A stretch of 18,371 nucleotides of DNA from CAYYAQ01 sp964469555 (GTDB lineage Bacteria > Planctomycetota > UBA1135 > UBA2386): positions 1 to 18,371 of the forward strand of contig CAYYAQ010000105.1 of the NCBI GenBank assembly GCA_964469555.1, read 5' to 3'. A program made the position numbers and the translations under genes. The notes below the pieces were generated by a model, which was not told where the DNA came from, ran no database searches, and was given only the letters and a program-made list of their open reading frames with translations. Shown here in pieces: positions 9,501 to 16,147 of this stretch; within the stretch, counting starts at the first letter, position 1, and the number at the start of each line of letters is the position of its first letter.

Positions 9501-9734
9501 GAGGGGCCGGACAAGCGGAGCGCCCTGGCGTCCGCGCTGAGCGGGCGCAAGGGCAGGCCGGAACTCGCACTCCTCGGTCGCCTGTTGATGGACACCGATC
9601 TCGCCGTGCGCCGCGTCGCCTCCGTCACCTTGTTCCGGACCCTGGGCGACGCGGTTACCTACGACCCGGAATCCAGCGAAGCCGAACGCCGCGAGGCTGT
9701 CGAACAGCTGAAACGCGTCCGCCGCTCGAGGTGA
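6501..9734 (+). CDS. Fused MFS/spermidine-synthase-like membrane protein with long C-terminal extension
   Basis: A 1077-aa protein. Residues 1-420 contain roughly a dozen hydrophobic segments, opening with a GFGGLLLEMVFVRR motif that returns in similar form near 213-222 (LALEVMMLRR), as expected for two related membrane halves. Residues about 455-715 form a spermidine-synthase-like Rossmann domain: a SAM/dcSAM-loop-like VVALGTGTTANAV (499-511), VVEISP, then MEPLLPYAPGTVPLYTREFY, and a closing VDDRPFLE. The catalytic Asp of true aminopropyltransferases is Glu in a MEP motif, as in the uncharacterised fused family, so polyamine synthesis should not be assumed. Residues about 720-1077 are a helical extension with no recognised domain; the last 60 residues look HEAT-like. 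It starts 9 bases after the EIIA gene and ends 3 bases from the convergent neighbour. The substrate is unknown. Confidence 0.85.
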   Translation: MVHLAACLAGFGGLLLEMVFVRRHGLLIGNTAGASAMVFAWFLLGLGLGGLLLPRTALARRRPLGVAAILYGGVAVTAAAGDVLLSQLPPLGSVQGAVLALLVPGLPALLMGGAFPLLFAVFDRNARPWRAAVLVGANLLGSVVATFVGGNFAIPLLGMSVCAWIGVAAYGATALLVAVLSRFERPIEVVDDPPPLVAIGRDEVTVLAAGFVVLALEVMMLRRLPFFLDGFQPTLSGVLAACLLGATLGSVFGPPAFRRLFGERAVAGSVFLGVAIAALGLHEWAAPAVGRIGVDSDMGFHLRIVAAAFVAAGLPFFCLGATIPLCLERFVHPETRAPLAGRLFFFQGLGSLCGAITVGQVLPRVLATTFFVYGVTVVLLVGLLVALFAWGPRWKLASAGTLVWVLAAGGFGLTGGTVFRHDPAPVAGSRYDHPERYVYLEHRTDEVTTASVVYDRRSHGLILFTDEFRAAYIDPDSGYMKVLGHLPFLLRENLRRVAVVALGTGTTANAVSLWPDPEELHVVEISPAVVSLVDHFAKDGPAIAPVRAPFEADPRTRTHVTDGRRFVARRDPGSLDLISMEPLLPYAPGTVPLYTREFYAHCARALSDHGLMVQWVPTHSMPEDYFRTLIATFARGFAHHSVWLLNHSTLLIGSKHPHLPPIDELRGRMIAMPVAVRRDLHDAGLVTADDVIAAMVGSDALRVCDVPDLVDDRPFLERLGYWGASTRLGFLGGNLAVLREIANRPREWPGVREWSGLRMDRLQGLCDLANGTVAGDKTANALAILSLSRTRDRLPASVLLYGELRRAQRTLVEKEVLLVVGDRSTFDSRVDTRRIRRHLTGDPGSAFLWAVLAARERDKLARHNAMRTALALDPTIFDQWAMLRVERAPEPGVVHDGPFAAIALLPEGRDLVRRAVEPGAVGVAFRARFRVKVGYACLGLLATAPLVKEHGATFRAVLDPAFLTFAVIAVRAREGDVVREILPLWRRDLPIPEGLDALLREGPDKRSALASALSGRKGRPELALLGRLLMDTDLAVRRVASVTLFRTLGDAVTYDPESSEAERREAVEQLKRVRRSR

Positions 9735-9737
9735 CGG

Positions 9738-10817
9738 CTATCCGCCGAGCTCGAGGATCTCGTCCATCCGCCTGCGCAGGTGCGTTTCGATCTCGTTTCG
9801 CGTCTCGCGGTACACCTCGATCGGGCCGCCAAACGGGTCCGAGATACCCTCGTCGTCCGTGTGCAGGAGCGAGGTCTTCGCGCTCGCCTCGGCGTCACCG
9901 ATCGCGATGACGTCCGCCACGTGCGACGGCGACAGGCAGTAGATCCGATCCGCTTCGTCGATTCGTTCCCGGCTCAGGCTGGCGCTCCGGTGTTCCTCGA
10001 GACTCATGTCGGATTCCTGCGCCGCCTCGAGTGATCCTCCGCTCGCGGGCATGCCATCGAGGGTGCCCGTCCCGGCGCTGAGGAAGCACAGCCCGTGCGC
10101 GAGCACGTCGCCCGTGCCGATCTCGAGGCGCTGTGCGACGAGCTTGCGGGCGAGGACCTCCGCGAGGGGGGAGCGACATGTATTGCCGGAGCAGACGAAC
10201 AGCACCTTCGCGGCGGCGCCGGTGAGCATTTCGTCGGCCTGGAGGATCCCCGGTCGGACGATCTCGAGCTTGCGGTCGCGCAAGCGAACGATCGCGGACG
10301 GTTCGCCGAGTATTGGCGGTCCGGCGTCGGCGAGAATCCCGATGCGGGGGTCGTCGGCGAAGGCCTGCGCGAGGGCGTCCGGTCCGAGCAGCGGCGGCTC
10401 TCCCGACCGGTTCGCGCTCGTCATGAACAGACCGGTACCGAATTCTGCCAGGACGCTCGAGGTGAACGGGTGCGCCGGCACCCGCACCCCGACGTCACCA
10501 GGACCTTTCACCGCGGGCAGGATCGCTGTCAGCGGTCCTGGCCAGACGCGTTCGAGCAGCCGGTGCACCCGCTGCGGAGGAGGGGCTGCGACCCGCGGGA
10601 GATCCTCGATGGTGGCGAGGTGGTAGGTGAACGGCTGGTCCGCCGGGCGACCCTTGACGGCGGCGAGCCCCAAGACGGCTCCCGAGTGATTCGGATCGGC
10701 AGCCAGGCCGTACACGGTCTCCGTCGGCAGTAGGGCGAGCTGCCCGTTTCGCAGAGCGGAGACAACGTCCGCGATCTGGGCGGCGTCTGGCTGGTGCTCG
10801 ATCTTCTGGCGCTGCAG
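9738..10817 (-). CDS. TsaC/YrdC/Sua5 threonylcarbamoyl-AMP synthase fused to low-molecular-weight protein tyrosine phosphatase
   Basis: Two fused domains in about 359 aa. The N-terminal half is a Sua5/YrdC/TsaC domain (LLPTETVYGLAADP at 29-42, KGRP near 55, SANRSGEP near 134-141) that would make threonylcarbamoyl-AMP for tRNA t6A. From about residue 203 a low-molecular-weight phosphatase domain follows: P-loop VCSGNTCRSP with nucleophile C209 and R215, and general acid D327 in SDPFGG. Both active sites look intact. The phosphatase half resembles those acting on bacterial tyrosine kinases or protein-arginine phosphate. The frame has no ATG, GTG or TTG between its upstream stop at 10845-10847 and the GTG at 10715, which falls inside the conserved TETVYGL motif and is too late. 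CTG at 10817 is the best start, giving MQRQKIEHQPDAAQ and a full domain. The 3-base gap to the convergent gene leaves no separate terminator. Confidence 0.87.
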   Translation of the reverse strand: MQRQKIEHQPDAAQIADVVSALRNGQLALLPTETVYGLAADPNHSGAVLGLAAVKGRPADQPFTYHLATIEDLPRVAAPPPQRVHRLLERVWPGPLTAILPAVKGPGDVGVRVPAHPFTSSVLAEFGTGLFMTSANRSGEPPLLGPDALAQAFADDPRIGILADAGPPILGEPSAIVRLRDRKLEIVRPGILQADEMLTGAAAKVLFVCSGNTCRSPLAEVLARKLVAQRLEIGTGDVLAHGLCFLSAGTGTLDGMPASGGSLEAAQESDMSLEEHRSASLSRERIDEADRIYCLSPSHVADVIAIGDAEASAKTSLLHTDDEGISDPFGGPIEVYRETRNEIETHLRRRMDEILELGG

Positions 10818-10818
10818 G

Positions 10819-10832
10819 GGTAGGACTCTACC
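10819..10832 (-). promoter_or_regulatory. Small perfect hairpin abutting the proposed CTG start
   Basis: GGTAG-AGTC-CTACC read on the minus strand: a 5-base stem with a 4-base loop, one base upstream of the CTG. Its left arm overlaps the only Shine-Dalgarno-like bases (AAAGGTAG). It could sequester the ribosome-binding site or be a short operator shared with the divergent kinase. Only the inverted repeat is seen; function is inferred. Confidence 0.35.
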
Positions 10833-10867
10833 TTTGGGGGGTGGCTAAGGTTTCGGAGTGGATCGTT

Positions 10868-10872
10868 GGAGG
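10868..10872 (+). promoter_or_regulatory. Ribosome-binding site that decides the histidine kinase start
   Basis: GGAGG 5 bases before TTG at 10878. It favours that start over the in-frame TTG at 10866, which would overlap the site. Confidence 0.7.
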
Positions 10873-10877
10873 ATAGA

Positions 10878-11621
10878 TTGCCAGAACACTTGGCGCGGAA
10901 ACAAACACAACGCAGAAATCAGAACGGGTCGGCGGACGGACTCAGCGGTCTCTTCGCAGGCTTCGCCCACGAGGTTCGCAACCCCCTGTCGACGATCGGC
11001 TTGAACCTTGGTCTGATCAAGGAGGATTTTGAAGGCGCTGAAGAACCGCGGGACAAGCGGACCTACCGGCGGCTCTCGGTCCTCGAGTCGGAGGTCAAGC
11101 GGTTGCAGATGATCCTCGACGAGTTCCTGCAGTTTGTCCGCCACCCCGTTCTCAAGACGCGTCCGGTGGAGCTGAACACGCTCCTCGAGAGCCTCGTCGA
11201 GTTCATGGTCCACGAGGCGGAGCAGAATGGTATTTCCCTGCGTTTTTACCCTGGCCAAGATGTCGGGCTGTTCGAGGTCGATCCGGATCTCCTCCGAGCA
11301 GTGGCCGTAAACCTCATTCGCAACGCGATGCAGGCGTGTTGTCGCGGCGACGAGATCCTAATCTCGACCCAGCGACAGGGCGCCGAACTGATCGTGCGCG
11401 TGACGGACACCGGACCGGGGATGGACAAGATAACGCAGGAACAGGCATTCGTCCCCTACTTCAGCACGAAGAAGAACGGAACGGGACTCGGGCTCGCCAT
11501 CGCGCGGCGCATCGTGGAGGCCCACGGCGGCACGATCCACATGAGCTCCGAGTTCGGCAAGGGCACGCAGTTCACTCTCTTGTTTCCGACGCGTCGTCTT
11601 CTCCAGGGGGGTGACGGGTGA
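10878..11621 (+). CDS. Soluble sensor-less histidine kinase (NtrB/ZraS-like core)
   Basis: Autophosphorylating kinase of a two-component pair, 247 aa from a TTG start. It holds only the catalytic core. The dimerisation/phosphoacceptor helix carries H31 in FAHEVRNPLSTI (29-40). The ATPase domain has an N box NLIRNAMQA (145-153), G1 DTGPGM (177-182), an F box FVPYFSTKK and G2 NGTGLGLAI (200-208). There is no transmembrane segment and no PAS, GAF or HAMP domain; only about 20 basic and polar residues precede the H box. The input must therefore come from a partner protein or from an unrecognised property of the core. It overlaps the response regulator gene by 4 bases (GTGA), indicating translational coupling. 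The divergent gene begins 60 bases upstream. Confidence 0.93.
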   Translation: MPEHLARKQTQRRNQNGSADGLSGLFAGFAHEVRNPLSTIGLNLGLIKEDFEGAEEPRDKRTYRRLSVLESEVKRLQMILDEFLQFVRHPVLKTRPVELNTLLESLVEFMVHEAEQNGISLRFYPGQDVGLFEVDPDLLRAVAVNLIRNAMQACCRGDEILISTQRQGAELIVRVTDTGPGMDKITQEQAFVPYFSTKKNGTGLGLAIARRIVEAHGGTIHMSSEFGKGTQFTLLFPTRRLLQGGDG

Positions 11622-12970
11622 TCCGGGATCCGATCCTGATCGTTGACGACGACGACAACCTGCGCACGGTGATGGCCGAGTCCCTGGAGGTGTTGCCGGT
11701 CCAGATCACCCAGGCGAGCTCGGGCGCGGAGGCGCTGGAGTATCTCGCCAATCGAAACTACGCCGTGATCGTGACGGACCTCGTCATGAAGGACAAGGAC
11801 GGCTTCGACGTGCTGAAGGCGGCGAAGGACCGCTACAAGTACGGTCGCGTGCTGATCCTCACCGGCCACGGCAGCCGCGAGGTCGCCGTCGACGCCATGC
11901 AGCAAGGCGCGTCGTACTACATCGAGAAACCGGTAGACCTGAACGAGTTCCGCACGAAGGTCTCCAAGTGTCTCGAAGAGCACAAGAAGGACCTCGCGTA
12001 CGATGATCTTCGCAACCAGGTCGACGCGAGCAAGGGCCTCGACGGCATCGTGGGCCAGGACCCACGCCTGATCCGGGTCCTCGACATCGTGCGGCAGATC
12101 GCTCCGACGAACGCATCCGTACTGATACTCGGTGAGTCGGGGACGGGGAAGGAGATGATCGCCCGCGCGGTGCACGAATACTCGGATCGAAAGGACCGTC
12201 CGTTCGTCGCGCTGAACTGCGGTGGTTTGTCGGAGGGCACGATCGAGAGCGAGCTCTTCGGGCACGCGAAGGGCGCCTACACCGGCGCGATCGCGGACCG
12301 CGAGGGCAAGTTCGAGTACGCCAACGGGGGCACGATTTTCCTCGACGAGGTCGGAGAGATGCCGCCGTCGACCCAGGTGAAGCTCTTGCGTGTTCTCGAA
12401 GAGAAGACCGTGACACGGCTCGGCGCCAATACGCCGCGCCCCGTAGATGTCCGCGTGCTGGCCGCGACGAACTCTGATCTGCACGCGCGAGTCGAGGAAC
12501 GCTCGTTCCGCGAAGACCTCTTCTACCGGCTGAAGGTCGTCACCATCGACCTGCCGCCGCTGCGTGAACGACGTGGCGACATCAAGTTGCTGATCGACCA
12601 CTTCCTGCGCCACTTCGGCAGCCTCCACGAGAAGGACGTCGAGTCGATCGATCGCGACGCCCTCGTGGAGATGGTGCACTACGACTGGAAAGGCAACGTC
12701 CGTGAGTTGCGCAACGCCGTGGAGAGCATGGTGGTGCGGACGCAGGGCAATATCCTGACGAAGCAGGACCTCCCCCCGGAGATCTGGGCGCCGTCCCGGG
12801 CTACGGAGGACAACTGGGGATTCCTCGCGGGCAAGACGGCGCAGGATGTGGAGAAGAATCACATCCGTGTGACGTTGGAACTCACCGAGGGCAATCGGGT
12901 GAAGGCGAGCGCCGCGATGGGCATCAGCGAGCGCACGTTGTACCGCAAGATCCGAGAGTACGATCTCTAG
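11618..12970 (+). CDS. NtrC-family sigma-54-dependent response regulator
   Basis: A 450-aa transcription activator. The receiver domain (1-120) has the acidic cluster D10-D13, phosphoacceptor D54 in VTDLVM, T82 and K104. The AAA+ domain has Walker A GESGTGKE (172-179), the sigma-54 contact loop GAYTGA (219-224, with Tyr for the usual Phe), Walker B TIFLDEVGEM (239-248) and the arginine-rich RSFREDLFYRL segment. A Fis-type helix-turn-helix closes the protein (about 426-450, ending ERTLYRKIREYDL). The GTG start has AGGGGG 7 bases upstream and overlaps the end of the kinase gene. It is the evident partner of that kinase. Target promoters are unknown; I found no clean GG-N10-GC sigma-54 site in the intergenic gaps. 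All catalytic residues look intact. Confidence 0.95.
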   Translation: MIRDPILIVDDDDNLRTVMAESLEVLPVQITQASSGAEALEYLANRNYAVIVTDLVMKDKDGFDVLKAAKDRYKYGRVLILTGHGSREVAVDAMQQGASYYIEKPVDLNEFRTKVSKCLEEHKKDLAYDDLRNQVDASKGLDGIVGQDPRLIRVLDIVRQIAPTNASVLILGESGTGKEMIARAVHEYSDRKDRPFVALNCGGLSEGTIESELFGHAKGAYTGAIADREGKFEYANGGTIFLDEVGEMPPSTQVKLLRVLEEKTVTRLGANTPRPVDVRVLAATNSDLHARVEERSFREDLFYRLKVVTIDLPPLRERRGDIKLLIDHFLRHFGSLHEKDVESIDRDALVEMVHYDWKGNVRELRNAVESMVVRTQGNILTKQDLPPEIWAPSRATEDNWGFLAGKTAQDVEKNHIRVTLELTEGNRVKASAAMGISERTLYRKIREYDL

Positions 12971-12985
12971 CTCGCCCTCGGCGAG
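12971..12985 (+). terminator. Hairpin directly after the response regulator stop
   Basis: CTCGCC-CTC-GGCGAG, a perfect 6-base stem with a 3-base loop, beginning at the first base after the TAG. It has no following T-run, so it is not a classic intrinsic terminator. It might attenuate read-through into the TPR/peptidase gene or stabilise the mRNA 3' end. Confidence 0.3.
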
Positions 12986-13011
12986 AATCCCCTGTTGGTG
13001 CCGCTACGACT

Positions 13012-13027
13012 CCCGTATCCAGACGGG
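13012..13027 (+). promoter_or_regulatory. Second small inverted repeat upstream of the TPR/peptidase gene
   Basis: CCCGT-ATCCAG-ACGGG, a 5-base stem with a 6-base loop, 17 bases before the ATG at 13045. It could be an mRNA hairpin near the ribosome-binding region or a protein-binding site. Short inverted repeats of this size arise by chance in GC-rich DNA. Confidence 0.2.
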
Positions 13028-13044
13028 TAGAGTGTTGTGAGCCG

Positions 13045-16000
13045 ATGATGAGAAACCGCAGCCGAGCGCTCTTCCCGAGCACCGTCCTCCTCGCCTTCCT
13101 CTGTGCCGGACCGACCGCGGCGGCACAGGACGATCCCTACCTCGAGGATGTGCGGGCTGCGGAGATCTCGCTGCGGAAGGGCAAGCACAGCAAGGCCCGC
13201 TCGCTCTACGAAGACATCTTCGAGGCCTACGAGGAAGAGGACGAGGAAGAGCGGCCCGGCGACGCCGCGATGCGGGGCGCGCGCCACGGGTTGTTGCGAC
13301 TGGAACTCATCCACGGCAGGTACGCCCAGCTCCTGCGACTGTACGGCAAGATGTCGGCGAAGGAACGCGATGAGCCGCGCAACCTGCTCCTCGCCTCGCG
13401 GGCCCGGCAACGCACGGGAAAGTACGAGGAAGCGGTCAAGGCCCTGCGCGGGTTGGTCACCGCGGACAAGGGCGGCTACGAGGCGCGCTACCGTCTCGGG
13501 ATCGCCATCGCTGCAGTCGGCGACATCTCGGCAGCCCGCAAGGTCTTCGAAGAGGCGATCGCCGCCGTCGAGGGCGCGCTCGACGACCCGATGGATCTCT
13601 GCTACGTCGCCAAGTGCCACATGGAACTCGGTGGTCGCACCCACATGGAGACGGCGGCGGGACTGCTCGCGGAATCGATCAACAAGGCGCCGGACCATCC
13701 CGAAGCTCGCGTCGCGTACGCCCAGCTCCACTTCGATGCGTACCGCGAATCCAAGAAGGGGAAGACCGCCGAGTCCAAGCTGAAGCGGGTCTTCGAGAAC
13801 AACGGGGAGGTCGAGGACGCGTTGGTGTTGATGTACCGGTCGCGGAGTTTCAACATGTTCCTCGACGGTGCGAAGACCGCGTCGTTCCTCGAACGCGCAC
13901 TCTCGCTCAATCCGAACAGCGTGCCCGCGATCGTTCTTCGCGCGAAGCGACTCGTCGATGACCGGTTGTTCGAGTCTGCCGTGCAAGTGCTGGACCGCGC
14001 GATCGGGATCAATCCCCGCGACCGCGTGGCGTTGTCGCACCGCGCGACGGTCGCACACATCTTGCACGACACCGCCGGCGCCAAGCGCTTCCGCGAGCGC
14101 GCGATGGCCAAACGACCCGGCTACGCGGAGATCGACCGGATCTTCGGCGACCACCTCTCCGCGCTCTACCGATTCAAGGACTCTGTCCCGTACTTCCGGG
14201 CCGCACTGCAGCGCCAACCGGACTACGTGGCCGCGATGCACGGATTGGCGAAGGCGTTGGTCTACCTGGGAAAGGGCAAAGAAGCCGTCGGGCTCTTGAC
14301 CAAGGCGAAGGATCTCGAGAAGGGGCACGCGGACACGTGGCGCTACAACATCCTCCTGTCGGAGAGGCGACTCGCGAAGGATTACGACCTCGTTGAGTCG
14401 GATCACTTCTTGTTCATGATGCACAAGAGCGATCGGGCCGTGCTCGAGCGCTACCTGACGAAGTGGTACGAGGACGCGTACGAATACCTCGGTCGGAAGT
14501 ACGGCTACAAGCCGAAGAACCAGATCCGCGTGGAGGTCCTCCACGAGTGGGTCGACTTCAGCGTGCGGACGATCGGGTTCCGTGGGTTCAGCGCGCTGGG
14601 CGCCTGTTTCGGCGAGTTCGTGACGATGGTCTCGCCGTCGGACCCCGTACTGCGCCGCAACGACTTCATGTGGTCCGCGACGGCGTGGCACGAGTACGCC
14701 CACGTCTTGACCCTCGCCCTGAGCAAGCACCGCGTGCCGCGGTGGCTGACCGAGGGCATGTCGGTCTACGAGGAGTCCGCGAAGAATCCCTCGTGGGAGC
14801 GTGGCATGGTCCGCGAGTTGCTCGACGCGTACCACAACGAGGACCTGCCTCCGCTGCGTCTGCTGAATCGGCTCTTCCGCGGTGACCGGATCTTGTTCGG
14901 CTACTACCAGGGCGGACTGATCGTCGAGTTCCTGGCTGAGCATCACGGCTTCGGGAAAGTCGTCTCGATGCTCAAGGCCTACGGCGAGGACAAGGGCACC
15001 GAGCAGATCATGCGCGACACGTTCGGCATGAACAGTCGAGAGTTCGACCGACGCTTCAAGGATTGGGTCAAGAGCAAGAAGATCGCGAATCTGAAGCTCG
15101 TGCCGCGGCTCAATCCCAAGATGGTCGATCGGCTGCGCAGTCGGGTTCAGATCGAACCAGGCGACGTCGACTCGCATCTCAAACTCGCGTGGCACTTCGT
15201 GCGCCTGGTCAAGTCGTCGCGCGGGAGGATTCAGCACGTCGGGCTGGTCGAAGCCGGGATCCATCTCGGCGCTGTGCTCCGCAAGAAGCCCGACCACCCG
15301 ATGGCTCAACTCGTCCATGCCGAGCTCCTGCTGGCTCGCAAGCAGAGCAACGCGGCGTTCGCCGCCTACGAGAGAGGCTTCAAGGCCGGAGCAAACGACT
15401 TCGAGAGTCGATTGCACTTCGCGGACCTGCTCGTGGACAAGGGCGAACTCGACGCAGCTCTCGTGCAATACCAGTCAGCGAAGGCGTGTTGGCCCCACTG
15501 CACCGACCAGGCTCTCGCGCCGCGGCTCAGAATCTCCACGATCCTGCGCAAGCAGGGCAAGCTGACGGAAGCGATGATGGAGACCAAGTCGTTCTGCAAG
15601 ACGACCGCGCGCGCATTCAAGCCGAGGATGGAACTCGCTGCCTACGAGAAGAAGCTCGGCAACCGCAAGTCGGAGGCGCAGTTCCTCGAGGAGTGCGTCC
15701 AGATCGATCCGTTCATGCGCACGCTGCACGTTCGGCTGGGTGACGCCTACATCGCCCTGGGCAAGCTGGAGCTGGCCCGCGGCGAGTTCGAGGTCGCGCT
15801 CGCGGTGCCGACCGAACTGGACCGGGCCCTCATCGACACGCCCCCCCAGGATCGGCCCGAGCCCGGGGGTCCTGATGACGCGGAGGCCCGTGGTGCACTG
15901 TACTTGAAGCTCGCACGCGTGTGCTGGGCGCTGAAGGACCGGCCAGCGGCGTTCGAATACCTCGACCGCGCCCAAACAGAATCCCCGGAATCCGACCTCG

Positions 16001-16080
16001 TCGACGATGTCCACGAGCTCCGCGCCAAGTGGAAGAGCAAGAAGGATCTCCCGAAGATCGAGAAGGGACGCAAGAAATAG
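13045..16080 (+). CDS. Exported TPR protein with embedded MA-type (HEXXH) metallopeptidase domain
   Basis: A 1011-aa protein. An N-terminal signal peptide (RSRALFPSTVLLAFLC, then AAAQ) predicts export; no lipobox Cys follows. Residues about 30-450 contain repeated helical pairs typical of TPR units, for example SVPAIVLRAKRLVDDRLFES and PDYVAAMHGLAKALVYLGKG. A peptidase_MA-like domain follows: zinc ligands H549 and H553 with catalytic E550 in WHEYAHVLTL, and a third ligand E570 in WLTEGMSVYEE, the gluzincin arrangement. More TPR-like helices fill residues 700-1000, and the C-terminus is strongly basic (KIEKGRKK). The TPRs probably present substrates or anchor an envelope complex; the substrate is unknown. 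It lies 74 bases after the response regulator on the same strand. An ATGATG pair gives two adjacent starts. A run of seven C bases at 15841-15847 is a possible slippage site, but the frame reads through without disruption. Confidence 0.87.
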   Translation: MMRNRSRALFPSTVLLAFLCAGPTAAAQDDPYLEDVRAAEISLRKGKHSKARSLYEDIFEAYEEEDEEERPGDAAMRGARHGLLRLELIHGRYAQLLRLYGKMSAKERDEPRNLLLASRARQRTGKYEEAVKALRGLVTADKGGYEARYRLGIAIAAVGDISAARKVFEEAIAAVEGALDDPMDLCYVAKCHMELGGRTHMETAAGLLAESINKAPDHPEARVAYAQLHFDAYRESKKGKTAESKLKRVFENNGEVEDALVLMYRSRSFNMFLDGAKTASFLERALSLNPNSVPAIVLRAKRLVDDRLFESAVQVLDRAIGINPRDRVALSHRATVAHILHDTAGAKRFRERAMAKRPGYAEIDRIFGDHLSALYRFKDSVPYFRAALQRQPDYVAAMHGLAKALVYLGKGKEAVGLLTKAKDLEKGHADTWRYNILLSERRLAKDYDLVESDHFLFMMHKSDRAVLERYLTKWYEDAYEYLGRKYGYKPKNQIRVEVLHEWVDFSVRTIGFRGFSALGACFGEFVTMVSPSDPVLRRNDFMWSATAWHEYAHVLTLALSKHRVPRWLTEGMSVYEESAKNPSWERGMVRELLDAYHNEDLPPLRLLNRLFRGDRILFGYYQGGLIVEFLAEHHGFGKVVSMLKAYGEDKGTEQIMRDTFGMNSREFDRRFKDWVKSKKIANLKLVPRLNPKMVDRLRSRVQIEPGDVDSHLKLAWHFVRLVKSSRGRIQHVGLVEAGIHLGAVLRKKPDHPMAQLVHAELLLARKQSNAAFAAYERGFKAGANDFESRLHFADLLVDKGELDAALVQYQSAKACWPHCTDQALAPRLRISTILRKQGKLTEAMMETKSFCKTTARAFKPRMELAAYEKKLGNRKSEAQFLEECVQIDPFMRTLHVRLGDAYIALGKLELARGEFEVALAVPTELDRALIDTPPQDRPEPGGPDDAEARGALYLKLARVCWALKDRPAAFEYLDRAQTESPESDLVDDVHELRAKWKSKKDLPKIEKGRKK

Positions 16081-16147
16081 ACCGCGTTCTGTTTGGCGAG
16101 CTTTCCTTGCCGACCAGCGCCCGGAGCGGTACCTTGCCCGGTTCGAC
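16081..16147. other. Spacer between the TPR/peptidase and DnaA-like genes
   Basis: 67 bases with no convincing terminator, promoter or DnaA box. GGAG at about 16122-16125 is too far from the next ATG to be a normal ribosome-binding site. The following operon may be read from upstream or from an unrecognised promoter here. Confidence 0.3.

Noticed and set aside
12967..15468. Open frame of 833 codons antisense to the TPR/peptidase gene
   Set aside because: Its product is rich in Arg, Val, Asp and His with no motif, a typical mirror of GC-rich coding DNA. The sense strand encodes a clear signal peptide, TPRs and a HEXXH site.
15841..15847. Run of seven C bases as a programmed frameshift site
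   Set aside because: The TPR frame continues for about 80 codons to a normal stop with conserved-looking helices, and no downstream stimulatory structure was evident.
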